Positions 44,793 through 54,357 of a stretch of 64,000 nt of DNA are shown here, one piece after another. The stretch is from the NCBI GenBank assembly GCA_027308685.1, contig DAIDEE010000007.1:1-64000 (forward strand), given 5' to 3'. This stretch comes from Acidocella sp. GTDB lineage: Bacteria > Pseudomonadota > Alphaproteobacteria > Acetobacterales > Acetobacteraceae. A program made the translations under genes and the position numbers. Position 1 is the first letter of the stretch, and the number at the start of each line of letters is the position of its first letter. The notes beneath the pieces were generated by a model, which ran no database searches, had not been told where the DNA came from, and was given only the letters and a program-made list of their open reading frames with translations.

Positions 44793-45638
44793 ATGGCCAT
44801 TCTATCTTTTCAGTCGCAGGTGGTTGCCGGACACGTCGGTAACTCTGTGGCTGTTTTTGCGCTGCAGCGTCTTGGCCATGAGGTCTTCGCGTTGCCGACG
44901 GTACTGCTCTCCCATCATCCTGGGCATGGCGGCGCTGAGGGGGGAGAAATCCCTGCTGACCTTATGGCGCGGCTGCTGGCTGGCTTGGAGACCCGGGGGT
45001 GCTTACCTCGTTGTGACGCGGTGGTTTCTGGATATTTCGGGGTTGGTGACGTGGCGGAAACTGTGCGAGCCGCCTTGGCCCGCATTCGCGCGACCCGGCT
45101 TGGCTGCACCTATCTCTGTGATCCGGTTTTAGGTGATGACGGCCGTACCTATGTGAGCCATGAGGTCGTGGCTGCTGTAAAAGGCCTGGCCAGAATCGCC
45201 GACATTATAACCCCCAATGCGTATGAATTATCGCTTTTATCTGGCCAAGGTTCCGCAAACCGGGCTGAAGCTTTAGGTGCAATGCGTATCGTCCAGGGTT
45301 TAGGCCCTTCGATTGTTTTGCTGACCAGTTTTTACGGTGCAGACACGCCAGAAAAAGCGATCGATGTTATGGTGGTTGATCGGGATTTGGCATGGCGACT
45401 CACGATACCGAAACTTCACTGTAAATTCTCGGGTGCAGGAGATTTATTTGCGTCACTATTTCTGCATTTTTGGCTACCAGAGCATAATACGGCCTTCGCG
45501 CTGGGGGCGGCTTGCTCAGCTTTGCGTGAGGTACTCCTTGAAACAATTGCCCAAGGTGCCGATGAGTTATCGTTGATTATGGCCCAAAATCGAATGGTCT
45601 CTCCCTCCGTTCAGTTCACGGCGGAGGCATTTGTTTGA
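44793..45638 (+). CDS. pdxY: Pyridoxal kinase (PdxY/PdxK-like)
   Basis: Ribokinase-family enzyme phosphorylating pyridoxal for vitamin B6 salvage. The 281-residue protein begins MAILSFQSQVVAGHVGN, the typical PdxY substrate loop, then 'LPTVLLSHHPGHGG', 'CDPVLGDDGRTYV', 'ADIITPNAYELSLLSG' and the anion-hole 'KFSGAGDLFASLF' with the catalytic Asp. An upstream in-frame GTG at 44778 is possible. Its stop overlaps the TTG start of the following ABC exporter gene (TTGA). The B6 oxidase gene pdxH is 9 kb away. Confidence 0.93.
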   Translation: MAILSFQSQVVAGHVGNSVAVFALQRLGHEVFALPTVLLSHHPGHGGAEGGEIPADLMARLLAGLETRGCLPRCDAVVSGYFGVGDVAETVRAALARIRATRLGCTYLCDPVLGDDGRTYVSHEVVAAVKGLARIADIITPNAYELSLLSGQGSANRAEALGAMRIVQGLGPSIVLLTSFYGADTPEKAIDVMVVDRDLAWRLTIPKLHCKFSGAGDLFASLFLHFWLPEHNTAFALGAACSALREVLLETIAQGADELSLIMAQNRMVSPSVQFTAEAFV

Positions 45639-47395
45639 ATTTCCTGGCGGTTTATGGTCGTGTTCTTGGTTTGCTTAAACCAGACCGCGGTATCGCGGTG
45701 GCATTGGTATTTGGCAATTTTTTTGTGGTTGGCCTGCAGTTTGCCGAACCAGTACTTTTTGGCAGGGTGATCAACATACTCACCCAGTCCGATACGATCA
45801 GCCGTTATGTTCTCTATAATAAGGCGGAATTGCTGCTAGTAACCTGGACCGCTGTCGGCGTGGCCAGCATCCTGGCTAATGTAACGGTTGCAGTACATGC
45901 CGACAGGCTTGCACATCGCAACAGACTAGCCGCGATGGCGCATTATTTTGAGCATGTTTTATCGTTGCCCCCGGCCTTCCACCGCGAGCGGCAATCTGGC
46001 CGGCTGCTTAAAATGATGCTCTCTGGCGCCGATGGCTTGTTTGGCATGTGGCTTTCTTTTTTCAGAGAGCACCTGGCTACGTTTCTGGCTACCCTATTTC
46101 TTCTACCGTTGACGATCTTTCTGAATTGGCAGTTGGCGATGGCTCTGATTGTGCTTGTGGTCGTTTTTTGCACATTCACAGTGCTGGTCATCAGCAAAAC
46201 CGAGACAGCTCAAAGGCAGGTAGAGGCCTATCATTCGGCTTTGGCAGGCACCGCGCAGGATGCACTGGCAAATATTCTTGTTGTACAATCCTTTACGCGT
46301 TTATCAGAGGAAACCCGGAATTTTTCGCGCACAACCGGCCTTGTTCTGGCCAAGCAGTTTCCTGTTTTGAATTGGTGGGCCGTTTTGAGCGTGGTTACTT
46401 CGGCCTCGAGCACAATTACAATTATTGCGATCTTTGTCGTCGGCACATTTTTGCATTTGCGGGGCGAAGCCAGCATCGGCGAAATTGTCTCGTTCATGGG
46501 GTTTGCCACGTTACTGATTGGCAGGCTTACCGGCGCTATGGGGTTTATTGCCCGTCTGTTCATGCAAATGCCCATCTTGGTCGATTTTTTTGCAGTTCTG
46601 GACGTGAAGACGACCATCCATGAGCAACCAAATGCTCCGGCATTAAAAATACAGGTTGGGGAAGTGAAATTTGAGCATGTGGGGTTCGAATATATTGCAG
46701 GGATACCCACTGTTAACGATGTTTCGTTCACGGCGCACCCCGGCAGCGTGGTAGCTTTGGTGGGTATGACAGGCGCTGGAAAATCCAGCACGATGGCGCT
46801 GTTGCAGCGCTATTGGGACCCGACCAAAGGCCGAATCACCATTGATGGCCAGGATATCAGACACGTAACGCTTGACAGTTTGCGCGGTGCGATCGGTGTG
46901 GTGTTTCAAGATAGTTTACTTTTTAATCGCTCGATCCGTGAAAATTTGCTGGTTGGTAAGCCTGATGCGACTGAGATAGAATTGCACAAAGCCTGTGAAA
47001 TGGCGGAAGCTCTGGATTTTATATTGGCGCAACCTGATGGCTTTGAAACTATGATTGGTGAGCGGGGTTCAAATCTTTCAGGGGGCCAACGCCAGCGCCT
47101 TGCGATTGCTCGGGCAATACTAAAAAACCCACCATTATTGATCCTCGACGAAGCTACCAGCGCTTTGGATGCGGCGACAGAATCAAAAGTTGGGCAGGCA
47201 TTACGCTCATTGATGGCGGGACGGACAAGTTTTATCATTGCCCATCGGCTTTCAACCATCAGGGATGCTGATGAAATTTTAGTTTTTGAAGATGGTAGAA
47301 TTGTTGAACGCGGTAGTTTTGCGGCATTACTTGCAGCCAAAGGCCGGTTTGCCTTTTTAGTTGAGACCCAAATAATGGCGAATACTACCCATTAG
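45635..47395 (+). CDS. ndvA: ABC exporter, NdvA/ChvA-like (cyclic beta-glucan type)
   Basis: Fused permease-ATPase of 586 residues. Six hydrophobic spans fill residues 20-310; the nucleotide-binding domain has Walker A 'GMTGAGKSS', 'GVVFQDSLLFNRSIRENL', the signature 'LSGGQRQRLAIARA' and Walker B 'LLILDEATSALD'. The start 'FLAVYGRVLGLLKPDR' and 'FFVVGLQFAEPVLFGRVIN' closely resemble NdvA/ChvA, which export cyclic beta-1,2-glucan to the periplasm. No glucan synthase gene (ndvB/chvB) is in view, so the substrate is inferred. It starts at a TTG overlapping the pdxY stop. Confidence 0.9.
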   Translation: MNFLAVYGRVLGLLKPDRGIAVALVFGNFFVVGLQFAEPVLFGRVINILTQSDTISRYVLYNKAELLLVTWTAVGVASILANVTVAVHADRLAHRNRLAAMAHYFEHVLSLPPAFHRERQSGRLLKMMLSGADGLFGMWLSFFREHLATFLATLFLLPLTIFLNWQLAMALIVLVVVFCTFTVLVISKTETAQRQVEAYHSALAGTAQDALANILVVQSFTRLSEETRNFSRTTGLVLAKQFPVLNWWAVLSVVTSASSTITIIAIFVVGTFLHLRGEASIGEIVSFMGFATLLIGRLTGAMGFIARLFMQMPILVDFFAVLDVKTTIHEQPNAPALKIQVGEVKFEHVGFEYIAGIPTVNDVSFTAHPGSVVALVGMTGAGKSSTMALLQRYWDPTKGRITIDGQDIRHVTLDSLRGAIGVVFQDSLLFNRSIRENLLVGKPDATEIELHKACEMAEALDFILAQPDGFETMIGERGSNLSGGQRQRLAIARAILKNPPLLILDEATSALDAATESKVGQALRSLMAGRTSFIIAHRLSTIRDADEILVFEDGRIVERGSFAALLAAKGRFAFLVETQIMANTTH

Positions 47396-47480
47396 GCCTG
47401 GACAATCAGGTTAAGGTTGTAAAAATCATTTGATTTGCGGTGGCCGCTTATTACATAATGTAGCCAAGGAGGACACAATA

Positions 47481-47918
47481 ATGATGCTTTCCGCAATTTT
47501 AAAGAATAAGCCAGCCAACGTAATCTCGGTTGATCCAGAAACTAGTATAACGAATGTTGTAAAACTGCTTGGTGAGAAGCGAATTGGTGCGGTGCTCGTT
47601 ATTGACGCGCACGATAAACTGGTTGGCATTTTGAGCGAGCGCGATATTGTGCGGACGCTGAATACTCATTCAGCCGCTACGCTTAACATGACGGCGGCGC
47701 AGTTAATGACCCATTCGCCGACGGTTACTTCGCCCGAAGCCACCGTTGTCGATGCTATGCAGGTTATGACTGATGGCCGGTTTCGCCATCTCCCAGTTGT
47801 CAGTAATGGCAAGCTAGTAGGATTGGTCAGTATTGGCGACGTCGTTAAGGCAAGAATCGACCAACAAGCGCACGAAGTAGACAGCTTGCGGGCATACGTG
47901 GTGGGTGCGGTCGCCTGA
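47481..47918 (+). CDS. Tandem CBS-domain protein
   Basis: Protein of 145 residues consisting almost only of two CBS domains (about 10-62 and 72-130), with 'GAVLVIDAHDKLVGILSERDIVR' spread over 36-58 and 'FRHLPVVSNGKLVGLVSIGDVVK' over 106-128. Such pairs bind adenine nucleotides and often sense energy state; no effector domain is attached. The ATG at 47481 (second ATG directly after) is preceded by AAGGAGGACACAATA, one of the strongest ribosome sites in the window, so an upstream in-frame ATG at 47430 is rejected. Confidence 0.92.
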   Translation: MMLSAILKNKPANVISVDPETSITNVVKLLGEKRIGAVLVIDAHDKLVGILSERDIVRTLNTHSAATLNMTAAQLMTHSPTVTSPEATVVDAMQVMTDGRFRHLPVVSNGKLVGLVSIGDVVKARIDQQAHEVDSLRAYVVGAVA

Positions 47919-47929
47919 TGCCTCTCGGC

Positions 47930-48190
47930 CTAGGTGCCGCCACGCTGCCATATAGGTTTCCCGAGGTCGACCTGTTTAGGTGACGTTGTGGTGGAAGTGA
48001 TGGCGCCGGCAGCGCCGCCGATCGCTGCCCCCACGACCACGCCTACAGGACCTCCGATAAGCCCAAAAGTGGCACCGGCAACCGCTCCACTCGCGGTGCC
48101 CCCTTGTAAACGCCCCGGTTGCCCGTTGCCGCAGGCCGCAAGGCCGAATGGCAGAATGGCAGCAAGGGTTAAGCGGATCACTATGCGCAT
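47930..48190 (-). CDS. Glycine-zipper lipoprotein
   Basis: Protein of 86 residues with a signal peptide and lipobox (LAAC, Cys at about residue 20), then a Gly/Ala-rich segment 'GAVAGATFGLIGGPVGVVVGAAIGG' spread over residues 35-60 with the GxxxG spacing of glycine-zipper (17 kDa antigen-like) proteins. The tail is short and polar. Such lipoproteins sit in the outer membrane and are thought to stabilise or insert in it. It is convergent with the CBS gene, only 11 bases apart. Confidence 0.8.
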   Translation of the reverse strand: MRIVIRLTLAAILPFGLAACGNGQPGRLQGGTASGAVAGATFGLIGGPVGVVVGAAIGGAAGAITSTTTSPKQVDLGKPIWQRGGT

Positions 48191-48259
48191 TCGGTACTCC
48201 TACGGCAACGCAAAGTATTTGTCACAGATGCCAGGCGTGCCTGGCAAGAGCGCTGATGT

Positions 48260-48709
48260 CTAATAACGCTTATAAGGCAGAAATTTACCGCTGAGCATCA
48301 TCCGAACGCGATCTCCCTTTTGGTCGGGTTGGCGCTCGAGCGTCATATCAAAATCGATGGCGCTCATGATGCCATCGCCAAACTCTTCTTGGATCATTTC
48401 CTTCCAAGTGGTTCCATACACTGATACCAGTTCGTAGAACCGATAGATTAGGGGGTCGGTTGGGACGGCCGTTGGTAATGACCCGCGATAGGGAATCGCG
48501 GTCAGAGTGTCAGCCTCGTCAGCTGTTAATCCTAAAATATCAGCAATTTTTTGAGCGGTCTCGGGCAGCATCGACATTTGCCCAAGGCAGGCCGCACAGG
48601 TCCATACCGGAGAATAGCCTATTTTATCGGCAATCTCTCTCCAAGTGAGGCCAGATTTGGCTTTCAATTTGAGAATTTTTTGGCCAAGCACAGTTTTTTC
48701 ATCGTTCAT
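48260..48709 (-). CDS. cynS: Cyanate hydratase (cyanase)
   Basis: Decomposes cyanate with bicarbonate to ammonia and CO2. The protein is 149 residues, close to the family's 156. The N-terminal helix-turn-helix-like domain ('SGLTWREIADKIGYSP') is followed by the catalytic domain with 'YRFYELVSVYGTTWK' (catalytic Arg and Glu) and 'EEFGDGIMSAIDF' (catalytic Ser), all conserved. It ends 'LPYKRY', much as E. coli CynS ends. No cynT carbonic anhydrase, cynX transporter or CynR regulator gene is adjacent; it is divergent from mscL with about 140 bases between. Confidence 0.96.
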   Translation of the reverse strand: MNDEKTVLGQKILKLKAKSGLTWREIADKIGYSPVWTCAACLGQMSMLPETAQKIADILGLTADEADTLTAIPYRGSLPTAVPTDPLIYRFYELVSVYGTTWKEMIQEEFGDGIMSAIDFDMTLERQPDQKGDRVRMMLSGKFLPYKRY

Positions 48710-48848
48710 ATAAAAACTCCGGTCTGATTACAGGTGTAACAGGTATCAGTGAGCACGCTAGCTGACGTAGTGCCAAGAGGCAGATAAATTGTTGGCGGAA
48801 TCGTGAAGACCCGGTACGGTGATTTTGTAACGAAATTGGGGAGTTTCC

Positions 48849-49295
48849 ATGTCTGATAAGCTGAAAATTAGCTCTCCCGCGTGGTTAGACGAGTTTAAAG
48901 CCTTCATTATGCGCGGCAACGTGGTTGATCTGGCGGTTGGTGTTGTCATCGGTGCGGCTTTCACCGGTATTGTGGGCAGTTTGGTCAAGGATATGATCAC
49001 CCCAGTGATCGGGTTGATCACTGGCGGCGTCGATTTTTCAAATCTGTTCGTCACCTTAAAAGGGCCTGTGGAGCCGACGATCGCTGCAGCCGTAAAGGCC
49101 GGCGCGGTGACATTAAATTACGGTATTTTCCTGAATGCCGTCATCAATTTTATTATCATCGCGTTTGCGATTTTTTGGATGGTTCGGCTTGTGTCCCGGC
49201 TTTATAAGGCACCACCTCCGGCAGCGGCGGGGCCGACCGCCTCGGAAAAACTCCTCATGGAAATCCGTGATTTATTAAAAGCTCGTGCCGAATAA
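48849..49295 (+). CDS. mscL: Large-conductance mechanosensitive channel
   Basis: Inner membrane channel that opens on hypo-osmotic shock. The 148-residue protein has the N-terminal amphipathic helix 'EFKAFIMRGNVVDLAVGVVIGAAF' (split around residues 15-38) leading to pore helix 1, a periplasmic loop, helix 2 'IINFAIFW'-like near residues 97-115 and a C-terminal cytosolic helix 'EKLLMEIRDLL'. All are standard MscL. The ATG at 48849 is five bases after GGGGAG. It is convergent with secA. Confidence 0.96.
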   Translation: MSDKLKISSPAWLDEFKAFIMRGNVVDLAVGVVIGAAFTGIVGSLVKDMITPVIGLITGGVDFSNLFVTLKGPVEPTIAAAVKAGAVTLNYGIFLNAVINFIIIAFAIFWMVRLVSRLYKAPPPAAAGPTASEKLLMEIRDLLKARAE

Positions 49296-49330
49296 CCCGC
49301 GGTGATAATTCATCAGGCCAGGGCCGAAGT

Positions 49331-52048
49331 TTAGACCCGACCGTGACAGTATTTGTATTTTTTGCCTGATCCGCAAGGGCAGGGGGCATTCCGGGGGGTA
49401 GCCCCCCATGTTTCCGGGCGCTCACGGTCGATGTTTTCTTCTCGATAAGGCTCCACTAAAACTGGAACCGGCGAACGTTCGTTACCGGTGCCGACCACAC
49501 TGCCACCCACCAGCGGTTGCGGTTCAGGGTGGTTCTCGATCATGACCGGCGGTGGCGGGGCGGCTTGAGGCGCTGTTCCGATGACAACGTGTGAGAGTAA
49601 CAAAGTCACGCGTTCTTTGAGGTCTTCCAACAGGCTGCTGAACAGCACGAAGGCCTCGCGCTTGTATTCATTTAACGGGTCACGGTTGCCATATGCCCGC
49701 AAGCCGATGCCTTGCCGGAGGTGGTCGAGGGCCAGAAGATGCTCTTTCCAAACCTGGTCAAGAGTCTGGAGCAGGATCGATTTTTCGACAAAATTTGTGA
49801 GTTCAACGCCGGTCGTCTGGGCTTTCTCAGCCGCTGCCGCTTCGGCAGCTTCAATTAGTCGTTCACGGATACCATTTTCGTCGATGCCTTCTTCGGCTGC
49901 CCAATCGACGATGGGAAGGTCCAGGTTGAGGATACGTTTTACGTCCTCGGCCAACTCTTTGGCTTCCCATTGCTCGGCGAACGCACGCTCTGGAATACGC
50001 CGGTGGACGAGGTTGGCGATAACATCTTCGCGCATTTCCGCGACAACGGATTGCACGGAATCGCTCCCCATAAATTCACGGCGCTGCGCATAAACCTCCT
50101 TGCGCTGGTCATTCATAACGTCGTCGTATTTTAGTAAGTTTTTGCGCGTATCGAAGTTGCGCGCCTCGACCTTTTTCTGAGCTTTTTCAAGCGCTTTGTT
50201 GATCCACGGGTGGATGATAGCCTCGCCCTCTTGAAGCCCGAGGCGCTGCAGCATCCCGCCCATCCGGTCGGAACCGAAAATACGCATCAGATCATCTTCA
50301 AGGGACAGGAAAAACCGTGAAGCTCCTTCGTCGCCCTGGCGGCCGGCACGGCCTCGGAGCTGATTATCGATACGCCGGCTTTCGTGGCGCTCGGTGCCAA
50401 TCACGAAAAGCCCGCCGGCTTTTTTCACAATGCTTTGATACTCTTCAATCTCCGCGCGGATTTTGGCTTCATCGGCGGCGGGTTCAAGCTTCAGGCGCAT
50501 ATCAAGATTACCGCCGAGCTTAATATCGGTGCCGCGGCCGGCCATGTTTGTGGCAATCGTGATCGCGCCAGGTGCGCCAGCCTGAGCCACGATCGTGGCC
50601 TCCTGCTCATGAAACCGAGCGTTGAGGACGCTGTGCGGAATTTTTTTCTGCATAAGTAGGTTGCTAATGATTTCGCTTTTTTCGATACTGGTGGTACCGA
50701 CAAGCACCGGCTGGTTACGTTCACGGCATTCTTCGATGAGTTTGGCGACAGCTTCATATTTTTCGGTGGCTGTACGGTAAACTTCGTCGTCGTAGTCTTT
50801 TCGTGTCACGGCAACATTCGTCGGTATTTCGACCACCTGCAATTTATAAATCTGCTCGAACTCATCTGCTTCGGTAAGGGCTGTGCCAGTCATGCCGGCT
50901 AATTTTGGGAACAGCCGGAAGTAATTTTGAAATGTAATCGAAGCGAGCGTTTGATTTTCTTTTTCTACAGTGACCTTTTCTTTGGCCTCCAACGCCTGAT
51001 GAAGGCCATCGGAATAACGCCGACCCTCCATCATACGTCCGGTAAATTCATCGATGATAATCACTTTGCCCTCGCGGACGATGTAATCAACATCGCGCGT
51101 ATAAAGAACGCGGGCGCGGAGGGACTGCTGAACGTGATGGATCAGAGAAATATTGAAAATGTCATACAGGTTGCCCTCGGTTAAAAGGCCGAAGTCGCGC
51201 AGCAGTTGCTCCACATGTTCAGATCCGGCATCCGTGAGAACCACGGTTTTGGCCTTCTCATCTTTTTCATACATGGGGTGCTTGCCGTCTTCATCGACGG
51301 GTGTTTTGAGGAGTTCGATAACAACCTCGTCGACTTTGGCGTATAATTCAGTGGGCTCATCTGAGGGACCCGAGATGATCAACGGCGTGCGGGCTTCATC
51401 GATGAGAATTGAGTCAACTTCATCGACGATCGCGTAGTTGAATGGCCGTTGTACCATGTCTTCGAGGCGGTATTTCATATTGTCGCGCAGATAGTCGAAG
51501 CCGAATTCGTTGTTGGTGCCGTAGGTGATGTCGGCGGCATAAGCGGCGCGGCGGTCCAGGTCATTTAGCCCATGGACGATGATGCCGGTAGAGAGCCCGA
51601 GAAATCCATATAGCAGGCTCATCCACTCGGCGTCGCGGCGTGCCAGGTAATCGTTCACGGTCACGACATGAACGCCTTTGCCCGACAGAGCGTTTAAGTA
51701 CACGGCGAGGGTGGCGACCAGGGTCTTACCTTCGCCGGTTTTCATCTCCGCAATCCGGCCGGAATGCAGTACCATGCCGCCGATCATTTGAACGTCGAAG
51801 TGGCGTAATCCTAGCGACCGCTTACTGGCCTCCCGAACGACGGCGAAAGCCTCTTCCAGAATATCATCGAATGTCTCGCCGTCGGCCAGCCTGGCCTTAA
51901 ACGCGGCTGTCTTGGCTTGAAGGGCAGCATCATCTAGGGCGGACATCTCAGCCTCAAAGGCGTTGATGGCTGCGACCCGGCGCTTGAAGCCCTTCAAAGC
52001 GCGGTCATTGCTGGTACCGAATACGGCGCGGGCGAGGTTGGCAAACAT
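49331..52048 (-). CDS. secA: Protein translocase ATPase SecA
   Basis: Motor of the Sec pathway, moving unfolded proteins through SecYEG. The 905-residue protein has Walker A '[11 protein letters not shown]', '[15 protein letters not shown]', Walker B/DEAD-like '[17 protein letters not shown]', '[14 protein letters not shown]' and '[17 protein letters not shown]', the helical wing and scaffold, and the C-terminal zinc motif [13 protein letters not shown] that binds SecB. ATG 52048 gives the expected [11 protein letters not shown]. It is transcribed alone, divergent from the parvulin gene. Confidence 0.98.
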   Translation of the reverse strand: MFANLARAVFGTSNDRALKGFKRRVAAINAFEAEMSALDDAALQAKTAAFKARLADGETFDDILEEAFAVVREASKRSLGLRHFDVQMIGGMVLHSGRIAEMKTGEGKTLVATLAVYLNALSGKGVHVVTVNDYLARRDAEWMSLLYGFLGLSTGIIVHGLNDLDRRAAYAADITYGTNNEFGFDYLRDNMKYRLEDMVQRPFNYAIVDEVDSILIDEARTPLIISGPSDEPTELYAKVDEVVIELLKTPVDEDGKHPMYEKDEKAKTVVLTDAGSEHVEQLLRDFGLLTEGNLYDIFNISLIHHVQQSLRARVLYTRDVDYIVREGKVIIIDEFTGRMMEGRRYSDGLHQALEAKEKVTVEKENQTLASITFQNYFRLFPKLAGMTGTALTEADEFEQIYKLQVVEIPTNVAVTRKDYDDEVYRTATEKYEAVAKLIEECRERNQPVLVGTTSIEKSEIISNLLMQKKIPHSVLNARFHEQEATIVAQAGAPGAITIATNMAGRGTDIKLGGNLDMRLKLEPAADEAKIRAEIEEYQSIVKKAGGLFVIGTERHESRRIDNQLRGRAGRQGDEGASRFFLSLEDDLMRIFGSDRMGGMLQRLGLQEGEAIIHPWINKALEKAQKKVEARNFDTRKNLLKYDDVMNDQRKEVYAQRREFMGSDSVQSVVAEMREDVIANLVHRRIPERAFAEQWEAKELAEDVKRILNLDLPIVDWAAEEGIDENGIRERLIEAAEAAAAEKAQTTGVELTNFVEKSILLQTLDQVWKEHLLALDHLRQGIGLRAYGNRDPLNEYKREAFVLFSSLLEDLKERVTLLLSHVVIGTAPQAAPPPPVMIENHPEPQPLVGGSVVGTGNERSPVPVLVEPYREENIDRERPETWGATPRNAPCPCGSGKKYKYCHGRV

Positions 52049-52212
52049 TTCTGGCGATATCCGCTATAATAAAGATCGGTTGTCACATAGTCGCGGGGTG
52101 GGGGAGGGTCAATTGAAGCCGTTTCATGACACGGATGGGGCACAAGGCTGGCTTGCCCGTTTTCGCCACTTGGCTCATAGACGCGCCGAAGTTAACCAAA
52201 AAGGTTTTATCA

Positions 52213-53106
52213 ATGCGTCGTTTCTCCACGATTTCTGCCATAGCCCTTGCGGCCACCTTGGTCGCTGCACCCGTATTCGCACAGACGTCAGCGCCGGCAC
52301 CAGCCGCGGCGCCAGCGCCGCCGCCAGCAGACCCGGTTTTGGCGACAGTAAATGGCGCGGCCATCCATATGAGTGACGTGCAGAGTGCTGCGGCGAGCCT
52401 GCCTCCTGAGATGCAGCAGATGAAGCCGGAACAGTTGTTCCCCTTGCTGGTCAACCAGTTGATCGACCGGCAAGCCTTACTGGTCGCTGCTCATGCTGAA
52501 AGCCTTGATAAAGAACCCAAAATTCAGGCTTTGATGCAGGCCGCCGCCAATGAACAGCTTGAGAACGCTTATGTGCAGGAGCAGGTAGGCAGCCAGGTTA
52601 CCGATGCTGCGGTACAGGCCGAGTTCAACAAGGACTATGCCGGCAAGCCGGGGCCCGCTCAGGTCGATGCCCGGCATATTTTGGTGAAGACCAAGGCCGA
52701 GGCTGAAAGCATTATCACCCAGCTCGAGCATGGTGCGGATTTTGCCAAGCTGGCGACCAAAGACAGCATTGATCCCGGTGCCAAGGATGGCGGTGAACTG
52801 GGCTGGTTCAGCCAGGATGAGATGGTGCAGCCATTTGCTGATGCCGCTTTCGCACTCAAACCGGGCCAATACACCAAAACCCCGGTTCAAACGCAGTTTG
52901 GCTGGCATGTAATCCTTTGCGAGGGCAAACGGACCGGCCCGGCGCCGACACTTGATCAGGTGAAGGACCAGATCCGCAAGAATTTGGCTGATAACGCCAT
53001 CAAAGCCACACTGAATGCTGCGCGCGGCAAGGTAAAAATTCAGATATTCAACCCGGATGGCACGCCGGTTGCCGCTCCGGCAGCCGGAACGGCCACTGGA
53101 AAATAA
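52213..53106 (+). CDS. Periplasmic parvulin-type peptidyl-prolyl isomerase
   Basis: Protein of 297 residues with a signal peptide (RRFSTISAIALAATLVAAPVFA, cleavage near 23-24), an Ala/Pro linker, a SurA/PrsA-like N-terminal helical region and a parvulin domain at about 155-245 ('ARHILVKTKAEAESI', 'FAKLATKDSIDPGAKDGGELGWF', 'FGWHVILCEG'). It is expected to help outer membrane or secreted proteins fold in the periplasm, which fits a place next to secA. ATG 52213 is chosen because it gives the signal peptide; the in-frame ATG at 52126 would mask it. Confidence 0.92.
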   Translation: MRRFSTISAIALAATLVAAPVFAQTSAPAPAAAPAPPPADPVLATVNGAAIHMSDVQSAAASLPPEMQQMKPEQLFPLLVNQLIDRQALLVAAHAESLDKEPKIQALMQAAANEQLENAYVQEQVGSQVTDAAVQAEFNKDYAGKPGPAQVDARHILVKTKAEAESIITQLEHGADFAKLATKDSIDPGAKDGGELGWFSQDEMVQPFADAAFALKPGQYTKTPVQTQFGWHVILCEGKRTGPAPTLDQVKDQIRKNLADNAIKATLNAARGKVKIQIFNPDGTPVAAPAAGTATGK

Positions 53107-53109
53107 ATC

Positions 53110-54339
53110 TTGGCAAAGCCAGTCGCAATTTCGCCATTAGCACTGCCGTTGCCGGGCTTAAGCCCGGTAGCGGGCGTGACAATGGCGGTTGGGCAGGCAG
53201 GCATACGCTACCAAGGCCGAACCGATGTTCTTCTGGTACAGTTTACGCCAGGAACCACGGTAGCCGGCGTGTTCACCAAAAACCTCTGTCCGGGCGCTCC
53301 GGTTACGTGGTGCAGGGAGATATTGCCGGCGGGTCTGGCGACGGGCCTTGTGGTAAATGCTGGAAATGCGAATGTTTTTAACGGAATAGCCGGGCAGCGG
53401 GCGGTTGAAGCCACCGCCCATGCCGCTGCAAAGTCCCTTGGTTCAACGCCTGAGACGATTTACCTCGCATCCACCGGGGTTATTGGAGAGCCATTACCAG
53501 CTCATAAAATCGTCGCGGTGATGGATGATTTGCGCGCCAATTTACGGTCCGATGCTCTAGCCGATGCTGCGCGCGCGATCATGACAACCGATACGTTTCC
53601 CAAGGCCGCCACGCGGACTGCCAGGCTCGGTGGAGTCGAGGTGCGTATCGCTGGAATAGCCAAAGGCAGCGGGATGATCGCGCCAGATATGGCAACAATG
53701 CTGTCTTTTATTTTTACTGACGCGGCAATTCCGGCGGATGCTCTGCAGTCAATGTTGAGCAAGCTGGTGGATCAGAGTTTCAACTGCATTACCATTGATT
53801 CCGATACATCGACGTCTGACACAGTGCTTTTGTTTGCCACCGGGCAAGCAGGCAATCAACCTACCGATGACCCGGCCGCCCTCGCCGATTACCGGCGGGC
53901 CCTGGGTGAGGTTTTACACGAACTTGCCATGATGGTGGTGCGTGATGGTGAGGGTGCGCAAAAGCTGGTACGGATCACCGTTGATGGTGCGGTATCCAAC
54001 CATTCGGCCAAGCGCATTGCGATGGCCATTGCCAACTCCCCGCTCGTCAAAACCGCCATCGCTGGCGAAGATGCCAACTGGGGACGAATTGTCATGGCAG
54101 TTGGGAAAGCCGGTGAGCCGGCGGACCGCGATAAATTAGCCATCGCTGTTGGTGGCACCTGGATGGCGAAAGCCGGCGGTATAGTGCCTGGTTACGATGA
54201 AACCCCGGTGGTTGCCCACATGAAGGGCCGGGAGATTGATATCGACGTTGATATCGGTTTGGGCACGGGCCGGGCCACTGTTTGGACTTGTGACCTGACC
54301 CATGGATATATCGACATCAACGGTAGTTACCGCAGCTAA
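53110..54339 (+). CDS. argJ: Bifunctional ornithine acetyltransferase/N-acetylglutamate synthase
   Basis: Recycles the acetyl group from N-acetylornithine to glutamate in arginine synthesis. The 409-residue proenzyme cleaves itself at the conserved 'IAPDMATML', A195/T196, making Thr196 the nucleophile of the beta chain. 'FTKNLCPGAPV', 'NAGNANVFNG', 'AKGSGMIAPDM', 'DSDTSTSDT' and 'GEDANWGRI' are family motifs. The apparent start is a TTG at 53110, three bases after the parvulin gene's stop; the next in-frame ATG (about codon 25) would drop conserved residues. Confidence 0.95.
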   Translation: MAKPVAISPLALPLPGLSPVAGVTMAVGQAGIRYQGRTDVLLVQFTPGTTVAGVFTKNLCPGAPVTWCREILPAGLATGLVVNAGNANVFNGIAGQRAVEATAHAAAKSLGSTPETIYLASTGVIGEPLPAHKIVAVMDDLRANLRSDALADAARAIMTTDTFPKAATRTARLGGVEVRIAGIAKGSGMIAPDMATMLSFIFTDAAIPADALQSMLSKLVDQSFNCITIDSDTSTSDTVLLFATGQAGNQPTDDPAALADYRRALGEVLHELAMMVVRDGEGAQKLVRITVDGAVSNHSAKRIAMAIANSPLVKTAIAGEDANWGRIVMAVGKAGEPADRDKLAIAVGGTWMAKAGGIVPGYDETPVVAHMKGREIDIDVDIGLGTGRATVWTCDLTHGYIDINGSYRS

Positions 54340-54357
54340 TTTTAATGTGTTTCTGGG

